Assembly: GCF_000224145.3 (NCBI RefSeq) | Contig: NC_020170.2 | Location: 3,488,646 to 3,552,645 of the forward strand | Length of the DNA: 64,000 nt | Source: Ciona intestinalis | Taxonomy: Eukaryota > Chordata > Ascidiacea > Phlebobranchia > Cionidae | Reading direction: 5' to 3' | Part shown: one piece after another, positions 1-13,900 of the stretch | Layout: each line of letters opens with the position of its first letter | How positions within the stretch are numbered: the first letter of the stretch is position 1 | The notes under the pieces: generated by a model | What the model saw: only the letters and a program-made list of their open reading frames with translations | Databases searched by the model: none | What the model was told of the DNA's origin: nothing | Made by a program: the position numbers and the translations under genes

Positions 1-1973
1 GTAATATTGATTTTACAATGCTCTTAGTTGTTGTTATTAGTGTTTAGAATAGGTTATTGCATTTTCAAAAATAATATTGTATCTTTTAACTGATATTTTT
101 CTATGCAAGTTCTTAAAATTTTAAGTTTTAATTGCACCAGACAGACATGTAATGTCTGTGCCAATTCTCCGTAATTAAACTCTGACGTTTAAGTGGTATT
201 AAAACATTCTACTTTTCAATAATTATTGCGCCTAATATATAAAGTTTAATGTGTTTAGAAAAACAAAATCTGTGTGTTATTTTACTGTATATATAAGCGC
301 TAAAATACTTTTAGTTTATATCATATAAGCCACAATTTTATCTCTCCTATGTTAACTTTTGTAAATGATTGATCTTCATTTGGTAATATTTAACTACTAT
401 ACATGAATTGTATCGTTATATGAAAAGCCTATCCTATCATGTTTTCAATTGTCATAATTTAAGTTGCGTATTAATTTGGCATTTTGTCAAATATTTAAAA
501 CCTTTGTTATATATGCTATTGGCAATGCAAAAAATACCAAATGTTGTTTTTTGGAGTTGCTATGTTCGTCTGTTAATATTAAACCACAGCATAGGTATTG
601 CATTACGCAAACTTTTGAAACTGGTAACATCCTATGTTTTACCACCCTGTTTAAATCGGAAACCGCTTTTTCCCTGTTGATAGTGTTTATACAAATGAGC
701 AAAGCCAAAGTATGCTGCATTTGCCACATTAATAAATGATGTTCGGCAGCTATGAGAGTAACTGCATTTTAATAACGCTACCCAAGATTTTGTCCAAAAT
801 TTAAAAATGTTACGTCTATGTAGTATGTACTACAGGTAGCAAATTAACGTATATACTATACTGTAAGTAAATAGAGTAAGACATATTAATGCAAATATCA
901 TGCAGGACATTAGAACTGACTCTATTCTGTTTAGATGCGAAACACATTCTGTTAAGCTATTCTTGTAAAAATTACTGAGCTGAAAATTTTCTTCTAAGTA
1001 AAGCGTTTGTGGCCAAAGTTCAAGTAAGTGTCATTTTGCCGAGTTTAAATGCAAACTATATTGTTTATGATTTGCAAATATGTCAATTTTGGTATTTATA
1101 TATAGGGTACCCCTCCTTCCCGAAATTTAACTGAAAAGCAGTTGGAAACTGCTATAACTGAGTTTAGCTATATCTTGACAGTTTTGGTTATTATTCAATA
1201 TTCGTAATATTATAACTCCTATTTTGTTGATCAATATTGGCATTGCTATCAAGATAAAACAGTATATATTATATATAACATTTAATTAAAGTTTTACGAA
1301 AGGCCAAGGTTTATTGTCCTTCTTATATTACCAGCCTGTCAATAACAATCTGATTGTAATCAAAACATATTGCCGTAGATTTCTTTGTTGGTAATGTTAT
1401 TACATATCACAAATATGCTATAATATCTTTATTATATAGGCTACCATGTAATAAGAGTCCATACATTGGGTTTAAAACAGTTTGGTAAAAAACATTTACA
1501 TTTTACAAGCTAAGACAACTCTTTTTTAAATTGCTTTTGCAATGTAGTAACTCCAAACTGGCTGTTTTAGAATTTGAATGTGATTTAGGCTGGGTTTAAA
1601 TTGATTAGCCTACTGGTACTATGTCTGATTATAGTTTTAAGTGGTTTATATTTTATGTTGCATAGTAACTCTGCCCGTTTTAGAATTTAAATGTTTATTT
1701 TTTATTTTGGGTTGAGTTTTAATATGCTAGCTAACCTACTGGTATGGTTATAGTTTTTATTGGTTTGTATGCATTTTTTGCATAATATGTCTTCCCCATT
1801 TAAACAGGCTATGTAAATCACACACTAAAGGATTTTTCTCAACTGTTTCATTTGTTTTCCCTGTAAAGGGATTAGATCATTGATCAAACCTCTAACATAG
1901 GACTATTACGTGTTAAATAAAGTAAGGAGAAACTCTTTTATACTGTGATAAGTAACAGGCCTATGTCAACAGA
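1..1973. other. Upstream flank of the ZO gene, no coding gene seen
   Basis: AT-rich DNA with no reading frame that resembles a protein family and no convincing splice-bounded coding block. It probably holds the ZO promoter and any non-coding 5' exon. The one structured part is a diverged tandem repeat at about 1541-1790, listed separately. Confidence 0.5.
1541..1790. repeat. Diverged tandem duplication, unit about 120 bp
   Basis: Two successive blocks share the order GTAACTC...GTTTTAGAATTT...GGGTT...CCTACTGGTA...TTATAGTTTT...GGTTT. The first starts near 1547 and the second near 1667. The copies have drifted and show no coding potential. Confidence 0.5.
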
Positions 1974-4900
1974 ATGGATGAGCTAATATGGCAGGAGCAC
2001 ACCTATGTTATTGAGAAGGCTCCTGGTGTAGGTTTTGGTATTGCAATAAGTGGGGGAAAGGACAACCCTGGTGTACAAAGTGGAGACACATCAATTATTC
2101 TCTCTGATGTTGTAAAACAGGGGCCAGCTTATGATAAGCTTAAGTAAGTCTTTATTATGCTGCCATAGTGTTAATACATACACAGACAATTACAATGAAT
2201 GCATTTTTACCATAGCTTCCTTTGTACGACTAAATTATGCCATGGTTTTTACCTCATATGATATGATATGGGATGTTTCAATATTTACTACTATATTATA
2301 CCATGATTTTTACCTAAAATATTTTTTTTCCTGTCTGTGAATATTTAGTTCATTTAACTAAATCCCTAAAACGTAGTACCTAATTGATTCAGTAGCCTCT
2401 TACACTTTAAATTTTGCTTCATACATTTTAATTGCGGGCACCCTGAGATGTATGGTATCGTTTTACAATCACTATAATAATATGTTGAACCACTTTAATA
2501 CATAACATAATAATTGTCCATTGTTCCACTAGGATCAATGACATTGTGTTAAGGGTAAATGGAAGGCCCATGTATAATGTAGCACACCATCAAGCAGTGA
2601 AAGAATTAAAGAATGCAGGTCACAGGGTCGAATTGGTAAGCTAAAATTGAATCATTTTGTCCAAAATTTGGAATGTTATTTTCTTTTAATTTGTTGTTTG
2701 GCGGCACAATTTTGAGGAAGTGGTTTTTGTGACCTTTTTTCTAATGTTTCCTTTAAATAAGGACTGAGTTGCCTTTGAATGAGGATAAATGTTTGTCCCA
2801 TGTTTTAAATAAACATAAACTTTCCACAGACTATTAAGCGTAAAGTTTTGGTTCGAGTTGGAAGAGAGACACCACCTCCTGGGAGGCTGAGTAGAAGTCG
2901 TAGCCGTGACTTGGATGACTTGCCACGGCACCGGTCACGAAGCCGCGACCTTGACCATTCCCCTGACAGACACCGTTACCGCTCCCGAAGCAGGGATCTA
3001 GATGACTCAAGGAGACGGCACCGTTCCAGGAGCCGCGACCTTGATTCTTCAAGACACCGCAGACAGAGGTCACGTGGCAGGGACGTCAGCAGGAGCAGAA
3101 GCAGAACCCCACCCAGGAGGTATGTTTCCTAAAAATGCCATTTCCGCCCCTTTTTTGCCAAATTAACTGTTCAACAGTCATTTTTTACACTGGTATATTT
3201 ACAATTAGTATAAAAAAAATTGTTTTTTTGATGGTTCAAAATATATTTTTTTACAGCAGCCGTAGGGGGCGCAGTTACAGCAGATCACCCTCAAGGTCAG
3301 ATAGAAGGAGATCTCCTTCATAGTAAGTTCATCATTGGTGAATGAATGTGATGCATTTATATTTAACTTTAACATTTGCCCTCATAGTGCTAGCAGCAGT
3401 CCATCAGTGCATAGAAGCAGAAGGGGAAGATCTCGTTCAAAAACTCCACCTAGAAGGAGAAGGTAAAACTACATTACATACATTACAAATTTTGTTTTCT
3501 ATTCTTTGTGCCTGAGGTGCTTGTCAAAGAGGAGATTTTCCCATAACCCCAACACCTAGGATGCTCATTTAGGTCTTTCATGCGATACATATATTACGAA
3601 TACAATAAAAATTACCTTTAATCATAAATACATAAGTGCCAAACCCAAGCCTGGGGTGGTAGGGTAGGCACGGTAGTTACTAGGTAGCTAGGTAGGCCAA
3701 CCCTGAGATTTTTACCACTGCATTAATCAGTAAACATTACAATCTATAAATATAAATTTATTTTACAGGATTGTGTGTAACTATTCCTACCTGCATTTTT
3801 CGAAACCGAAATACAACTAAAAAAAATTCAATAATATATGTTATAAGGCACAAAACTTGCATAAAAAGGTTTAAGCACAGCACAAAACTGCATTTAATCG
3901 GATGATGTTTACAAAAAATGATGTTATATTTGTGTCTTATAAGTTCACATTGCTTTCAGCCGAAGTTTCACACCCAGCAGTCGTAGTGCCAGCCCTGTAC
4001 GCAGGGGTTCACCTGGTAGAATGGAGTCACACAAGCCTATGGAAGACTTGGTAATTAATTCTATTGATTATTGTCTTGAATGCATTTCCTAATTATTACA
4101 CTGATAGTGTGGGCTATGTGTGTGGAATCTATTAGAGGGTTAAATTAACTTGAAGTATATTGCTTTTCAAAATATAAAAAAATATGTAATAAGAAAAAGA
4201 AGCGCATAAGATAAAATAGTATTTTTTGGCTCATCTGGTTTAGGTGTTTTACTGCTTTTAATACTTAATTAAATATAAATGAACATTTGAGCTGTTACAC
4301 TTTCTCCAAATGCTTTTAATGTTATTGACTGTATGTCATCAAGTAATACACTTTATTACATGGGTATGCAATTACCAACAACCGATTACTACATGGCTTG
4401 TGTATATAAGATTGTATTGCTGCTTCATTGCGACTGAATGCACTACTAAGCTGCCAAGTGTCAATACATTGTGCAGAGAATGGAAAACCTAAATTAGGAA
4501 CTTTTATATTCACATGGTGGATTTTAGTTACAGTGATAATGTTCATTAGATAATTAGATAGAATGTTTTTATAGGGCATATACATAATATGAACTATGTG
4601 TTTATTTGTATATAGTGCCAAATATGTTTAAAATAGTAATACTGCATCTTTTTACACCAAGTTTAAAAATATAGATACATTTAAATAAAAAATAGGCAAA
4701 TTAAAAAAAAATAGGAATTGTCTAGATAAAAAGTAAACATATTCCCACTTTGCTGGTCTTTACATTGCTGGTTTTCCACTTGTGACTTTTACACTTCGGG
4801 TTTTACATTTGCGACCATTTCTTAACAGCGTTCTGCCTCACCCCTCTCCCCTGACCCTGACAGTGCAGCATCAGATGGGGACATGATGGTCTTCCCTGTC

Positions 4901-7900
4901 AAAAACCGTGAACCAAAGACAGTTGTTCTTAAGAAAACAAGATGGAACAGTGAGTCAAATTTTAATACTTAGTTTTTTTTTAATTTTATGTGTTTTTTTA
5001 GAATTTCCCAAAATAATACCTATCACTGTCTAAATGAATCCAATTGAGGTTCAAAAAATCATTTTTAATTCTGTGTTTATATGGATTAATTAAAAGCAGA
5101 GTTTTCTTTTGATCAGTGTAGTGTGTAGACATTCAAATTTCACTTTTACTCTACTATATACATGTCATGCTTTATACAGAATTTGTTTTATAATGATTTT
5201 AATTCAAATCGTTTAAAGTTCTAAATTAAATTTTACATTTACTGTTTAAATAGCCTATATTATATACAAAGTCATAAAGAATGTTTTTTTTTTATGGATT
5301 TAAAACTGAATCTTACAACTCTAAACAAGGAAATAGAAGTTGAATTTTTTTTACCAGATTCATATGGTTTGAAACTTGGGACAAGAATTTTTATCCAAGA
5401 TATTCAGCCTGGAAGCTTGGCGGATAAAAGCTCCGATATTTCAGCAGGAGATACCATTTTGATGGTAAGATATTACTTTAGCTACTTTCAATATCAATGT
5501 GTTCTATGGGCACGTCTGTACCTTAATGATGTTAACACATGAATGTGTGGTAACATTTTCAAACTTTTGTATTTGTGTGTTTTAATAATAGGGAATGTAA
5601 TAAGAAAGTGACTTTTCCAAATTGTCTGCTGTAGTTGCAGGACTGTTTTCAACATCAATCAACAATTGTTCACACATTTCAATTGTCAACATTAAGAAAC
5701 GTTTTTCAACATTACACAACTCATTTTAACATTACTCAATAAATTTCAACTTTAAAACACATTTCAACAGATCAACGGTCGAAATGTTGACAACAAATCT
5801 GTCCAAGAAGCGATTCAAATCATTGGACTTAGCAAGGATAAAGTGACGATGCTCGTGAAGAAACAGGACGGAGGAACCGTCTCTATTCCTGCGGAAAGGT
5901 TCCGCGCTCCGGCAGCAGAACCTGATAAACATGAAGAGGATCATAAAGAAGACACAGCAAGTGATGGTAAGTTTTGTATTTAGAAAGGGTGGTTTATGTT
6001 ATATTTTAATGGGATGGGGTAAAATGGGATATATTTTTATTCTATATTTTTCTCTCCTTTGGTAGTATACAAAGAATGTTCAAAGAATTGTATAACAGTA
6101 GTCTCGCGACTTTATGAAAACATTGTTTTAGTTTATATAATAATAGGGTGGTGTAGAATAGGACATGTTTTCATTCTATTTCTAGTCCTATTTGGTGGTA
6201 AAGAAAGAATGTTTAAAGATTTGTATAAATGAGCCCCGCAACTCTATAAGAACGTGGTTTTGGTTTATAATATAGTAGGTTGGGATAGGATGGGACATGT
6301 ATTTATTCTTTTTCTAGTCCCATTTGGTAGTTTACAAAGAATGCTTACAGAATTATACCCAAAGGGCCAAAACCTTGTGATTCTATAAAAGGATGGTTAA
6401 TTGTTTTACTTGATTAGTAAATATGGGGTTTAGGTGCTAACTGCTAATGGTATCCAATCTTACCCCACATTGTTATACACCAGTATTTTTACAAATGAAG
6501 TAAAAAAAGAATTGCCAAGTTTTGAAATTTTTCTATCTATCTTTATTGTTAAGAACCTGGTATTAGGAAATGATTCTCTTCACTTGTTTGTTAGACTAGT
6601 ATAGTTTATTTATTCTAAATTGTTAACTTATTGATCTAATGTGACATTATTTTTGCATTCCGCTAAACTGGTACCAACTCTGCACTTGCAGGATTCATAA
6701 ATTGTGTGTGTGTTTCTAGTTTATAACAATAGCAGTTATGTCACTAGCAGGTTTAAAGCCAACAACAAGTCTGTTTACTAAAGCTAATGTTAGAAATGAT
6801 GTAACTTTGTGTGGTAACTGGGTTAGGTCATGCTGTGATGGTTTTTACACTCTAGTGACTTGTGTTCACCAAAACAACACAATTTCCTGTAAAAAGTTGT
6901 CACAAAACACCTTTTGGTTGCTGCAGTTACACCCAATTGTGCCCAATTTATCTGGCTAGTGGCTTATTGTCAGATTGTGTATTTTATTAAAACATGTATA
7001 CAGTATACTTGCTGAAAATTTAAAATTATTTTTTTTGCATGGTAGCTAGCTAATAGGTATTATACACATATAAAAGTCAAAATAAATTTAAATTGTGCAA
7101 AGCTTGGTATTGATTGCAATGCATTACTTTATTGTTTTAATAAACATATTTATAAATATATAGGTACCAAATAATAAAAGCTGATTTCATATTAATTTAA
7201 CACAACACTAAAGTTTTTATTTAATTTTAAACTAAAAACGTTTAAAAACAGACCATCATAAATGGGCTGTAATGTTTGTAATGAAACATAAACTGTGTAA
7301 CATGCACTAGAAATCCAATATAGCGCGTATATTATGTCAAAGTTAATGATCTAGATAAATAAAAAATCCATATTCCCACAGAGGAAAGTGACCACTCTCG
7401 TCGTAGCTCAATATCAAAAGAATCAGAACCTGCTGAGTAAGTTTTACTAATTAATATATCAACCTGAATCATGATATCAACCTCTGCTATGTGCGGTCTG
7501 TTGTTTGTTTCCATACTAACCATTTCTCTATCTCTACATGCCCTGAAGCCAAAGGGCAAGTACACAGTGTCTTAGTATGGTAAATTCCACTCGTTATCTG
7601 GTTTAAGTGTCTAAAGCAAGCTTTGAATCTGGCATGTGATAATCCACAGAGATAACTATGACGTTCAATTTGAATATTTTGGTCTATTTTTGCATAGGGG
7701 AAATCTTTGCTGTCCTATTGTATTATCAATTATGTAGATTATATATAAATAACCACATTTTGTGGTAACATTGTGTGTTATATTCTGACTCATTTTTAAG
7801 CAGGTTACACCCTTTCTATTTTAATAAACACCAAAATTTGATAAAATTCAATAATTTTTGTCTTTTAAACCTAGATGAAAACATTTATTATTATTCTTCA

Positions 7901-10900
7901 AAACTGTATGAAATTATTTAAAATAAAAACTAGTTCCACAAAGCCTTTTGCCCTATGATATATTCCGCATTGAAATTTACAATTTAGACTAATTATATCT
8001 CTAACAGGCCTCCAGTTGTACCAGTCCAAGCTAAAGAGCCAAAAGTGGAACCAAAATCTGAGAAAAAGCAATTTGGAGGAATTCGTGTCCTCCCGATGGG
8101 AAATGCTGCTGCCCAAGAGTCCTCATCTGACTCCGAGAGCTCCCGCTCCACTCCTGAGCCTGCCCCGAGATCAAAAAGTGATGATGGGCATGATCCCCAT
8201 TACTCCTTGCCTCCTGCTGATGAAGAAACTGGTCCAGTTCTTCCGTGAGTTTATTCTCATAAAAAATTTTAGACACTTTGTCAATTTTTGGTAATTTCCA
8301 TTCACATAACGACAAGGAAAAGTATATAAATAGTTAGGTTTTAATTTTCTTTACAAAAATGTTTAGTATTCCTGTTCATTCTTGCCATTTTTCCAAGTTT
8401 CCAGATAACATAAATAAAATTTAAAATGAGTTTTATATTTTCACAAAGTATGTGTTCTCAAAAAATGGTTTTAAAAGTGTGTTGAATTGTTTAAGGTTTA
8501 AAAAGCAATGATTTTGTGATTCCTTGAAATGCTCTGTCTTAAATTAAATTAGCAATAGGTCTGGCGAAAATGTCCATCTTAATTAATACTTTATGAACAT
8601 TCTAATTACGGTGTGTCATTGCTTAAACTATTTATTAGCTGGCTCTTTCAACGAGCCAAAAACCACCAATTAAAATTTAATAATCACCCATACATTCTAC
8701 CTACTAAGACTAAGACCAATTCAAAATTCCCCCTTTTTCCAATTTCAGACCTACAGCTAGGAATATTGACTTTATTAAGGGCAAAAATGTTGGGATAAGA
8801 CTTGCAGGGGGCAACGATGTGGGTATATTTGTTGCTTCCGTGCAGGAAAATAGCCCTGCTGCTAAAAAAGGCTTGAAAATGGGGGACCAAATATTATCTG
8901 TAAGTAAATTCATGTTATAAAATTGAAGATATGATTTATTTAATGCTTTTTGAAGTCTTTGGTGAGCTGTACAGCTCAATTTATGTCAAAGATATTATAA
9001 TCATTGCTTTATCAGTCACTTATAATATATGCACAACCGAAATTGGTTGTAAAATCCTCTCCATAAAGACTGAGTAAATAATGCTTTATTTGTTTGGTAT
9101 ATTTACCTATGCGTGTTTGGAAAAACGCCATTTACCACCAAGTAACAAATGTTTTTTGAACCTAGCTCTATTAATAATGAAATTGTAGCAAAGAAATACA
9201 AATATTATAATATTTTTTAGTCATTACATAGTAATAGCATTGCCTTGTTTTTGCCCACAATTAATCTCCTAGTATGCCACAAAATTGTGTAAGTGGCAGA
9301 AATAGTTCCACTAAATCAACACCAGTCAAAGTTAACAATAAGATTTTAATTGAGAAATAGGGCAGTTGGTTTAGTATTGGTGCTAATGTGAGAAATGAGA
9401 TCTCTTTGTTGATTTTAACGCACAAGAACAAACCACTTAATGCTGGCCAAAGGAAAATAAATGCCATACAGCAAGAACATCTTTTGTCAAATAAATTTAT
9501 TGTAAATTTTTTTTCTGTATGATTGTTCTGTTTTACTGCTTTATCAATGGATGTAAATTTTAAAACTGTTGGCGGTGGTACGTTATTTCAATGTATTTCT
9601 GTGTTCTGTGTATAAGGTAGCTACTAGCTATATCTGATAAGCACTTGCTACCAGGCATAATATAATTCTAACACACTTTGGCTGCAAATTATTTCTTTTG
9701 CAAATTTTCCTTTTTTTTCTAAAAAAATTATATTTTCAAACATTTTGAAGTCTCGGTCAAATTACATTTATTAAAAAAGGAAAATTGGCACAAGAAATAA
9801 ATTTGCACCAAAACTGCTTCAGATTTGTAATAATACCTCCATTCGCAATTTTATTTGGTTTTGTGCCCAACATGTCCTAACAGAAAATGTGGCATGTCTA
9901 TTTAAAACTTATATATATATAGGCCTATAGCTTTTTAAACAAAAATAGAAACATGTATTCTATAAATAGCTTTTTTTATAGATAGCTTCATCAAAAAATG
10001 TTTCATGTCTTCTAATTCTTTACCCACAAATTTTTTAATAACAATTTTTTTTGAAAGGTAAATGGAGTAAACTTCCGTAACATAATTCGTGAAGAAGCAG
10101 TTCTTACATTGATGGGTCTTCCTGCTGGTGAAGAAGTAAATATCATTGCCCAACCGCAACCTAAAGGTAAGTTCCTTATTTGCACTATGTCTGGTTTAGT
10201 TGTAATGTGTATGTAATACAAGAATAGTAGTTGGCATTTTGAGTTTTGTCTAGCCCAAAAAAAAGTAGCTTAAAAAAAGCAATTCTTGGCTGATTTTTAA
10301 CGTTTTATTTATTTTTTATTTTTTTACCTTTAATAAAAATACATGAATAATCAAACTCACTTTTTTACTTTGATGTATTTTTACATACCATTATTAAAAT
10401 ATACCATAAGAAAATCTAATAGTTTACCTTTTTACCATAAAAACATAACATTAAAAATGTTTTTAGCGTAAGATGGTTTAGTTAGTGTTTTGTTGATTGC
10501 TGTACATTTTATGAAAATTAATAAAAATTAAATTGCTTTTCAGTTTACCAAAAGATCCTGGAGCATGGAACTGGAGATTCCTTTTACATCCGGACTCACT
10601 TCAAGTACGAGAAGAGCGGAGATCATGAGATGTCTTTCAAACAAGGCTCTGCATTCAGGATAAGTGATACTCTCTATCAGGGTATGGTGGGATACTGGCT
10701 TGCTGTTCGAATCGGGAGGAATAACATGGAAATTGAAAGAGGAGTCATCCCTAACAGTAGCAGGTGCAGATTTTTATAAATTGAAAATTAATCTTTTAAC
10801 GGCTCATCTGGTATGAAAAACAATGTGGTCTGAAAAATGAAAATTCAGAAATATACTACATTTTTCATACCACGAAAGTGGTTAAAGGATTATTTATATT

Positions 10901-13900
10901 ACGCCTGGTAGCAGAAGTAAAAGAATAGAGAATTAATGCACATATAAGAATAACTTATTTGCCGGGTCCACTTTATTTAATGCGTGGCAAAAAATGGCAT
11001 TGCTAATTTAAAAAGCGTTTTAAATATAACTTTTTATTTGTTTCAACTATAGGGGTGTTAATAATGGACCAATAAGTTACATTTATTTTTCTGCAGAGCT
11101 GAGCAGTTAAAGATGGTTCAAGATAGGAAGATAGCTCAGATGAAGGAGCGTGGCAAGGGAGGCATTGGTCGTCGTTTTGGTAAAAACACTCGATCTGACG
11201 CTCCATCAATAGGTGTCAGTTCAAACATGTTCCCCGCATATGAACGTGTCGTGCTACGTGAAGGTAAGCTGTTTATATACTGTGTGGTGGTACAATAAGT
11301 GTGATCATTTTTTGTGGTAATTTTGTAATGGTTTTAAGTGTATTTTGGTGCATAGGTATTATAGGTGCCTAGGATGACGTGTTACCAGTTTACCACTATT
11401 TTAAAAGGGGTATTTATATGTTTATGCAGCTTCGTTTTTAATGTATGTGTTTAATTTAAGCTTTCACCCTACTGTTAAGTGTAAAAAACGTGGTTCCTTA
11501 CTACTATGAGTGTGATTGTATTTTAAGAATGTCACCCTGGAATTTGTAACAGTAGAAAACATGTTTGGTAAAATAAGTCACTTGAATTGAGATGTAATAT
11601 AAAAAAAATTGCACTACTTCTGTAGTGATAGAGAAAGTGAACATTTTCATAAAGTTGTTTTAAAAGCTACTTTTATACCGATTTCTGGTTCTGTGGCAAT
11701 TTAATGGGTTGCTAACTGATTTAACTGACTGCATGGTAATACAGGAAGCAGTTGGTTTTAATTGTTTCCTTATATTGTGGTATAGGAAGTATTTAGCTAG
11801 ATGCTAGTATACTGACACACTGTTGGTCATTTTCTGTATATACATAATGTAAGAGAATTGTATTACATTTATGGTTTAAGAAACATATATAAGAAAATTT
11901 AGATATTTTGAATTTTTTTGTAGCAGTTAGCCTTTACTTTCAAATTTGTTGCATTTTTTTTGTGGTAAAATAAAACAAAAGTGTATTTTTGCAGCTGGTT
12001 TCAAGCGTCCGGTTGTTATATTTGGCCCGCTGGCCGACATTGCACGTGAGAGGCTTGCAGCAGATTATGCAGCTCATTATGAAGTAGCAAGTAAGTGGTT
12101 TCACTTTGTTTTCAAAAAAATGTATTTTACTATCTTATATCAAATGTCTGAAAAATTTGTTTTCAATAATTTTTTGTTGTGTATTTCGTAAGCAAAATTT
12201 CAAATAATTTAAATTAAAATTTTTTTTACCGTCATAATCTTATATAAGTTTTCAAATGTGATTAATTTTTCATTTGTCCACATTTTTCATTGATCAGGAA
12301 ATGAAGGAACTGTCAGTGGACAGAAATCGAACAGGAAAGGCGTTATCAGGTTGAATACAATCAAAGATATCATTGAAAAGGTGACATTTTATATCATATT
12401 ACATATAGAAACTTTTTATCACCATAATAATGTGTAAATAGGTTTAATAAATTAAAAAAGCAATTTTGATAATAGTTTTTTTTTTTTTTGATGGAGAATG
12501 CCTTTTTCATACGTAGCTTACTCTAAAAGTCATTTTATCGCCATTTATTTTTAACTTTTTCTTAAATATTTTCCCAAAAGTTAAGTAGATTTTGTATAAT
12601 AATACATCAGAAATGGCAGACGAAACAATGGTATAAATATAAATTAACCTTTTATACCCAAGGAGTCAATTAAAATATTACATTATGCTTGGTAGCAAGA
12701 ACAGCGTATTGTTTTTTCATAAAAGACTGCATAAAATACGTATATGTTTTGGCATAGGCCCCAAACTATTTAAAATTTAAGGGAAATTCAACTTAGTAAC
12801 TAAATTGTTCACTAAATAATGCAGTTTAGAAAATTTCAGGGCATGCCTGCCCACCCTGCCACCCCAGGTTTGGCGTCTGTATATAATAGTGTCATGTTTT
12901 ACTATCACAGGATAAGCATGCTGTATTGGACATCACACCAACAGCAGTTCAGAAACTGAACTATGCTCAGCTCTACCCCATAGTTGTGTTCCTGGAGCCA
13001 CAATCCAAAGCAACGGTGAAAGAACTGAGAGCAAAACTGGCGTGCACTGAGCAAGAGAAGAAAAAGAAGCCAGGAAAGTTGTATGATAGAGCTACAAAGA
13101 TGCAGAGAGGATATAGTCACGTTTTCACAGGTTCGAATGCGTTTAAAGTATTTCTATGTACTAAATGTAAACATTATGTATTTGTGAAATCATATTTTTG
13201 AGCCACTGTTCCAGATATATTTGTTTACTTCTCTAATCCATTTCTTTGCATCATAATACTGTTTATATGCGATAATGGGCCAACTCTGGGCTAAATCTCT
13301 GGTACCATGGCATGCCTTTCTGTAGGAACTCGCCCATATAGAATAAAATTTGATTTGTCGCCTATGGATTTTTACTTTGTGTTTGGTTTATACTAAATAG
13401 TATTTTTAGTTAATTATTTGTTTTTACTTAGCGTTTTATGTGATTTCAATCAATATTTTTGTTGTATTTAGGGTTAATTATTTGTATAATTCCATCTAGA
13501 TACGATCCGATTAACATCTGGCAGTGATGATTGGTACCGAAAGCTGTACTCAACTATTAAAGACCAACAGAGCACACCAGTGTGGGTGTCTGAGGACAAG
13601 GTATGTTACTCTAAATTTATAATGTGTAGTTTTGTATTTTTTAAATGTGTAATTTAAAGTAAACTGCACATATTGCTGAGTATAGGTGGCAAAATACACC
13701 AAAAATTAGGTTTTATCACAAATTAGAAAAGCATACTCTGTATATGAATAAGTTTTAATAAATTTTTGTTTTCACAAAATAAAAGAATATTATAAATAAT
13801 TTAAAATTTTGCACAAAAACTGGAATTTTAAATAATATTATATATAACTTGATCATTTAAGCACGAATGTAAAATACTTTTAAAATTGTCATGCAATATT

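Noticed and set aside
12838-12900. Similarity between GCCTGCCCACCCTGCCACCC here and GTTGCCCACCCTGCTATTTC at about 53815-53885
   Set aside because: Too short and diverged to define a family by eye. Probably an old repeat fragment.
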